From: Alishewanella metallidurans
GTDB taxonomy: Bacteria; Pseudomonadota; Gammaproteobacteria; Enterobacterales; Alteromonadaceae
Length of the DNA stretch: 64,000 nt
Assembly: GCF_036983985.1 (NCBI RefSeq)
Contig: NZ_JALAHQ010000001.1
Span: forward strand, 558,001-622,000
Reading direction: 5' to 3'
The notes beneath the pieces are model-generated. The model did no database searches. It saw nothing but the letters and a program-made list of their open reading frames with translations, and was not told where the DNA came from. Made by a program: the position numbers and the translations under genes. Position 1 is the first letter of the stretch, and every line of letters begins with the position of its first letter. This document shows, piece after piece, positions 61,236 to 64,000 of the stretch.

Positions 61236-63953
61236 TTACCAATCCCATATCCACTGTTGGCTTTCGTGCCACAACGCTTGCATTACATCGTCCAATTCCA
61301 GTAATTCAGGTTCAAGTTGTGTCGCGGTTTTACCCAGTTTCAATTGGGTTTCAAGTAATTCTGCTAATTGTTTTAACCGTGGTACACCGGTATAACAACA
61401 GGCGCCGTGCAATTTATGTATTTGTTGCAGTAGCTGTTGTATATCATCTGAGGCCAACGCCTGCTGTATTGCTACGCGGCTAGCCGTAATGCTATTAACT
61501 AGCATTAACAACATTTCCTTCATTAAACTGCATTTACCGCTAGCGCGCTCTAACGACAATGGCCAGTCGACAAGTTTACTTATGGGCCAACTGCGATCTG
61601 TCTCTGCTACGCGGCTACTAGGGCAAAACTCCTGCAAGCAACAGTGCAATATATTTTCATCTAAAGGTTTACTTAAAAACTCATTAAAGCCCAGTTTAAG
61701 TAAACGCTCGCGTTCACCGTCAATAGCATGTGCGGTAACGGCAATAATGGGGGTATGTTCGTTTAGCGAGCTTTGACGGATGCGCTGACAAGCGGTAATG
61801 CCATCCATAACAGGCATATTAATATCCATAAAGATAATGTCATAGGCGCGCTGTGTTGCTTTATGCCACGCTTCAGCGCCATCTTGCGCAGACTCTATTT
61901 GCTCAACATGTTCCGCTAACAGGGTATTAATAAGCTTTAAGTTGGCACCATTGTCATCAACCGTAAGCACTCTAATGCTGGCTTGGCTGCGCACGGTTTG
62001 CTCGTCGACTACTTTTTGCTGCGTTAGGTAGGGGCTGGCCAATGCGCTGGCTAATTTTCGTAAGTGCGGCGGTTTTGATAAACAGCCATCGGCACCCGAG
62101 CTTAATAGCGTTTCGCGTAAATGCGGTGATAACGTATTTACCAGTAGATAGGTGTTACTGCAGTGCGGTTTTATTTGCTGCATTAATGCCAGCACTTGAT
62201 TAACTTGGTTTAGCGCCACTGTGCGGCCAATTAAACCGATATCATAATGTTGGTTATGTGCCAGCGCTTGCTGCAACTGGCCTTTAGTAGCACAAGCAGT
62301 AACTTGCAAACCCCAGCTATGCAATAAACTTAGCGTCGCCTCGCGAGAGTGCTGCTGTGATTCAAAGTATAATAAGCTTTTATTTTCTAATACCTCTAAT
62401 GGCAGATTGTCAGCAACGGATAATTGGTGGCGTAAGCATTTAACGGTAAACCAAAAAGTAGAACCTTCAGCTTGTTTACTTTCAAAGCCAATTTTACCGT
62501 TCATGGCTTTAACCAGTCGTTGTGAAATCATTAAACCTAAGCCAGAACCACTTTGATGGCTGCGCGCATCGCTATGGCTAAAACCTTGGAATAGCTGGCT
62601 TTGCTGCTCTTCGCTTATGCCTTGACCGGTATCTTGCACTGAGCAATGCAAAATGAGCTGCTCTTCGTTTAGCAATGTGGCTGACACGCGAATAACTATG
62701 CTGCCATGCTCGGTAAATTTAATCGCATTCCCGGCAATGTTCATTAAAATTTGGACAAAACGCACCGGATCGGCCACCACATCATCAGGGCAGGAGGGTT
62801 CAACCATTAATACCAGTTCGAGTTGTTTCTCAAAGGCGTTTGCCGCTAAAAGCTCAATAGCATCATTTAACAAATCTCGTAACGAAAACGGCTCGGGGTT
62901 TATGGATAGCCTACCTTCTTCTAATTTAGAGAAGTCTTGTACGTCGTTTACTAGATGCAGCAGGCTATTGGCAGATTTTTGAATAATAGTTAAATAGTCA
63001 TGCTGACTACTAGTTAATTGGGTTTTAAGCAGCTGGCGGCTAAAGCCGATAACTCCGTTGAGCGGGGTACGTAATTCATGGCTCATTTTTGCCAAAAATT
63101 CAGATTTTTGCCGGTTATCCTCTTGCGCTTTGCGCTTAGCAAACTCAAGTTCAATATTCTGGACTTCTAGCTGCTCCATACTTTGCTGTAAGTCACAAGT
63201 AACCTGTTCAATTTGTTGTTGTAATTCATTTTCCTGTGCGCAAAGTTGCATACCTAGTAGGTTTAGATTTTGTTGTAATACCACCAGTTCATTAATTATG
63301 GCGCTGGTATCAACTTCAACGGTTTCGCCATTAAGTAGCTGTTGTAAATTGCGTACAATGTGTTTTATTGGTCGGTGTAGGTTGCGCAATAGCAGTAGGG
63401 TTGGCAACATTATTAGCAGCATAAAAGCCAATGTTAGCGCTGCAGTGTTTAATAGCATATTTTGCTGCTGTAATTGCAATTGAGCTTTAGGCAGTTGTAA
63501 TAACAAATAGCCTAACTGCTGCGAATGCGCACTATCGGTGCTGGTTAGCAGCGGCTGATAAAATATTACGCTGTTGTTGTTTTCTGAAAGTAAACCAAAG
63601 GCCGGCAATGTGTCGCTGACGTTTAGCCGTAAGCTTTTATCAAATTGCTGCGAGTTGGTATGTAACACCGGCTGGTACTGGGCATTAAACAGACTGATAT
63701 TGCTTAGCCGTGGCGAATTAAACCGGTGCGCACTTTCTAATAGCTGTTGTAAGGCGGGCATATTTTGTCGGCTGAGCAAATCTTGGCTACTCATTGCCAG
63801 CGGCAAGGCAATATCGCGAGCGCGTTCGTTAAAAGAAAAGGCTAACTCATGATAGCGAACATAGCTAAAATACCCTGCACAGAATACACTGACCAGCAAT
63901 GCAGGCAGTAGGCTGCAAAGCCATAACCAAGTGCGTAATCCAATTTTTTTCAT
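61236..63953 (-). CDS. barA: Hybrid sensor histidine kinase BarA
   Basis: 905 residues. Membrane segments at about 9-30 and 168-190 bracket a periplasmic region; HAMP and coiled coil follow. The HisKA phospho-His is in FLAKMSHELRTPLNGVIGF. The HATPase has NIAGNAIKFTEHG and DTGQGISEEQQ. A degenerate receiver-like segment precedes a full receiver (VLTVDDNGANLKL, IIFMDINMPVMDG) and a C-terminal Hpt domain (HKLHGACCYTGVPRL). Family knowledge: BarA phosphorylates UvrY/GacA, which drives Csr small RNAs. Position next to acpS supports BarA. Confidence 0.93.
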   Translation of the reverse strand: MKKIGLRTWLWLCSLLPALLVSVFCAGYFSYVRYHELAFSFNERARDIALPLAMSSQDLLSRQNMPALQQLLESAHRFNSPRLSNISLFNAQYQPVLHTNSQQFDKSLRLNVSDTLPAFGLLSENNNSVIFYQPLLTSTDSAHSQQLGYLLLQLPKAQLQLQQQNMLLNTAALTLAFMLLIMLPTLLLLRNLHRPIKHIVRNLQQLLNGETVEVDTSAIINELVVLQQNLNLLGMQLCAQENELQQQIEQVTCDLQQSMEQLEVQNIELEFAKRKAQEDNRQKSEFLAKMSHELRTPLNGVIGFSRQLLKTQLTSSQHDYLTIIQKSANSLLHLVNDVQDFSKLEEGRLSINPEPFSLRDLLNDAIELLAANAFEKQLELVLMVEPSCPDDVVADPVRFVQILMNIAGNAIKFTEHGSIVIRVSATLLNEEQLILHCSVQDTGQGISEEQQSQLFQGFSHSDARSHQSGSGLGLMISQRLVKAMNGKIGFESKQAEGSTFWFTVKCLRHQLSVADNLPLEVLENKSLLYFESQQHSREATLSLLHSWGLQVTACATKGQLQQALAHNQHYDIGLIGRTVALNQVNQVLALMQQIKPHCSNTYLLVNTLSPHLRETLLSSGADGCLSKPPHLRKLASALASPYLTQQKVVDEQTVRSQASIRVLTVDDNGANLKLINTLLAEHVEQIESAQDGAEAWHKATQRAYDIIFMDINMPVMDGITACQRIRQSSLNEHTPIIAVTAHAIDGERERLLKLGFNEFLSKPLDENILHCCLQEFCPSSRVAETDRSWPISKLVDWPLSLERASGKCSLMKEMLLMLVNSITASRVAIQQALASDDIQQLLQQIHKLHGACCYTGVPRLKQLAELLETQLKLGKTATQLEPELLELDDVMQALWHESQQWIWDW

Positions 63954-64000
63954 TGTCGCAGGCTGTACTGTAATTATCGTTGTTTGGATAATGACATAAC

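Noticed and set aside
62000..62400. Second functional receiver in BarA
   Set aside because: The segment has a receiver-like fold but lacks the clear acidic pair and phospho-acceptor motif, so it is described as degenerate.

Overview
The window is ordinary gammaproteobacterial chromosome with dense, mostly vertically conserved housekeeping genes. The gene content and order suggest a marine or aquatic Alteromonadales/Chromatiaceae-type bacterium of the Rheinheimera/Alishewanella/Arsukibacterium kind. That placement is inferred from protein character and synteny; no database search was possible. No rRNA, tRNA, prophage or intact insertion sequence was seen.

Layout. 1-3640: a truncated-by-window sensor kinase diverges from a tightly overlapping CheY-like / CheC-like / GGDEF operon. 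3641-9508: thrLABC with a readable attenuator, then ung and a small DUF3545 gene sharing a terminator. 9607-12220: tal-pgi. 12427-16215: a receiver-TPR protein, yaaA and gsk. 16220-21105: a GltB-like FMN protein, an S66 peptidase, srmB and divergent trmN6. 21106-27902: fldB and the conserved xerD-dsbC-recJ-prfB-lysS block, with the RF2 programmed frameshift visible. 28163-32791: a YqjD/YqjE/YqjK-like membrane trio, DUF924 and a large secreted M14 peptidase. 32995-37031: DUF6172, an RhlE-like helicase, a CDF metal transporter and a PadR-HAAS operon.

36949-38812 is the accessory and most eroded part. It holds a chimeric ORF (start of an ECF sigma factor joined to a membrane segment), then the first half of a type I-F cas1. 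That cas1 fragment runs straight into a five-repeat I-F CRISPR array, with the rest of the cas operon and the leader gone, followed by a cluster of tandem palindromes. This is best read as a deletion scar of a I-F CRISPR-Cas locus.

38813-50433: a small secreted protein, DUF5924/DUF2914, prpE, arfB, dbpA, an M20 amidohydrolase, an M23 peptidase overlapping a bactofilin gene by 97 nt, DUF2804, slyD, ygfZ, and sdhE-ygfX. 50430-64000: nadB diverging from rpoE-rseA-rseB-rseC with a candidate sigma-E promoter, then lepA-lepB-rnc-era-recO-pdxJ-acpS and convergent barA.

Functionally the window combines amino-acid biosynthesis with its own RNA attenuator, central carbon metabolism, translation and ribosome-rescue factors, three DEAD-box helicases, DNA repair and recombination, envelope stress control, and several signalling modules.
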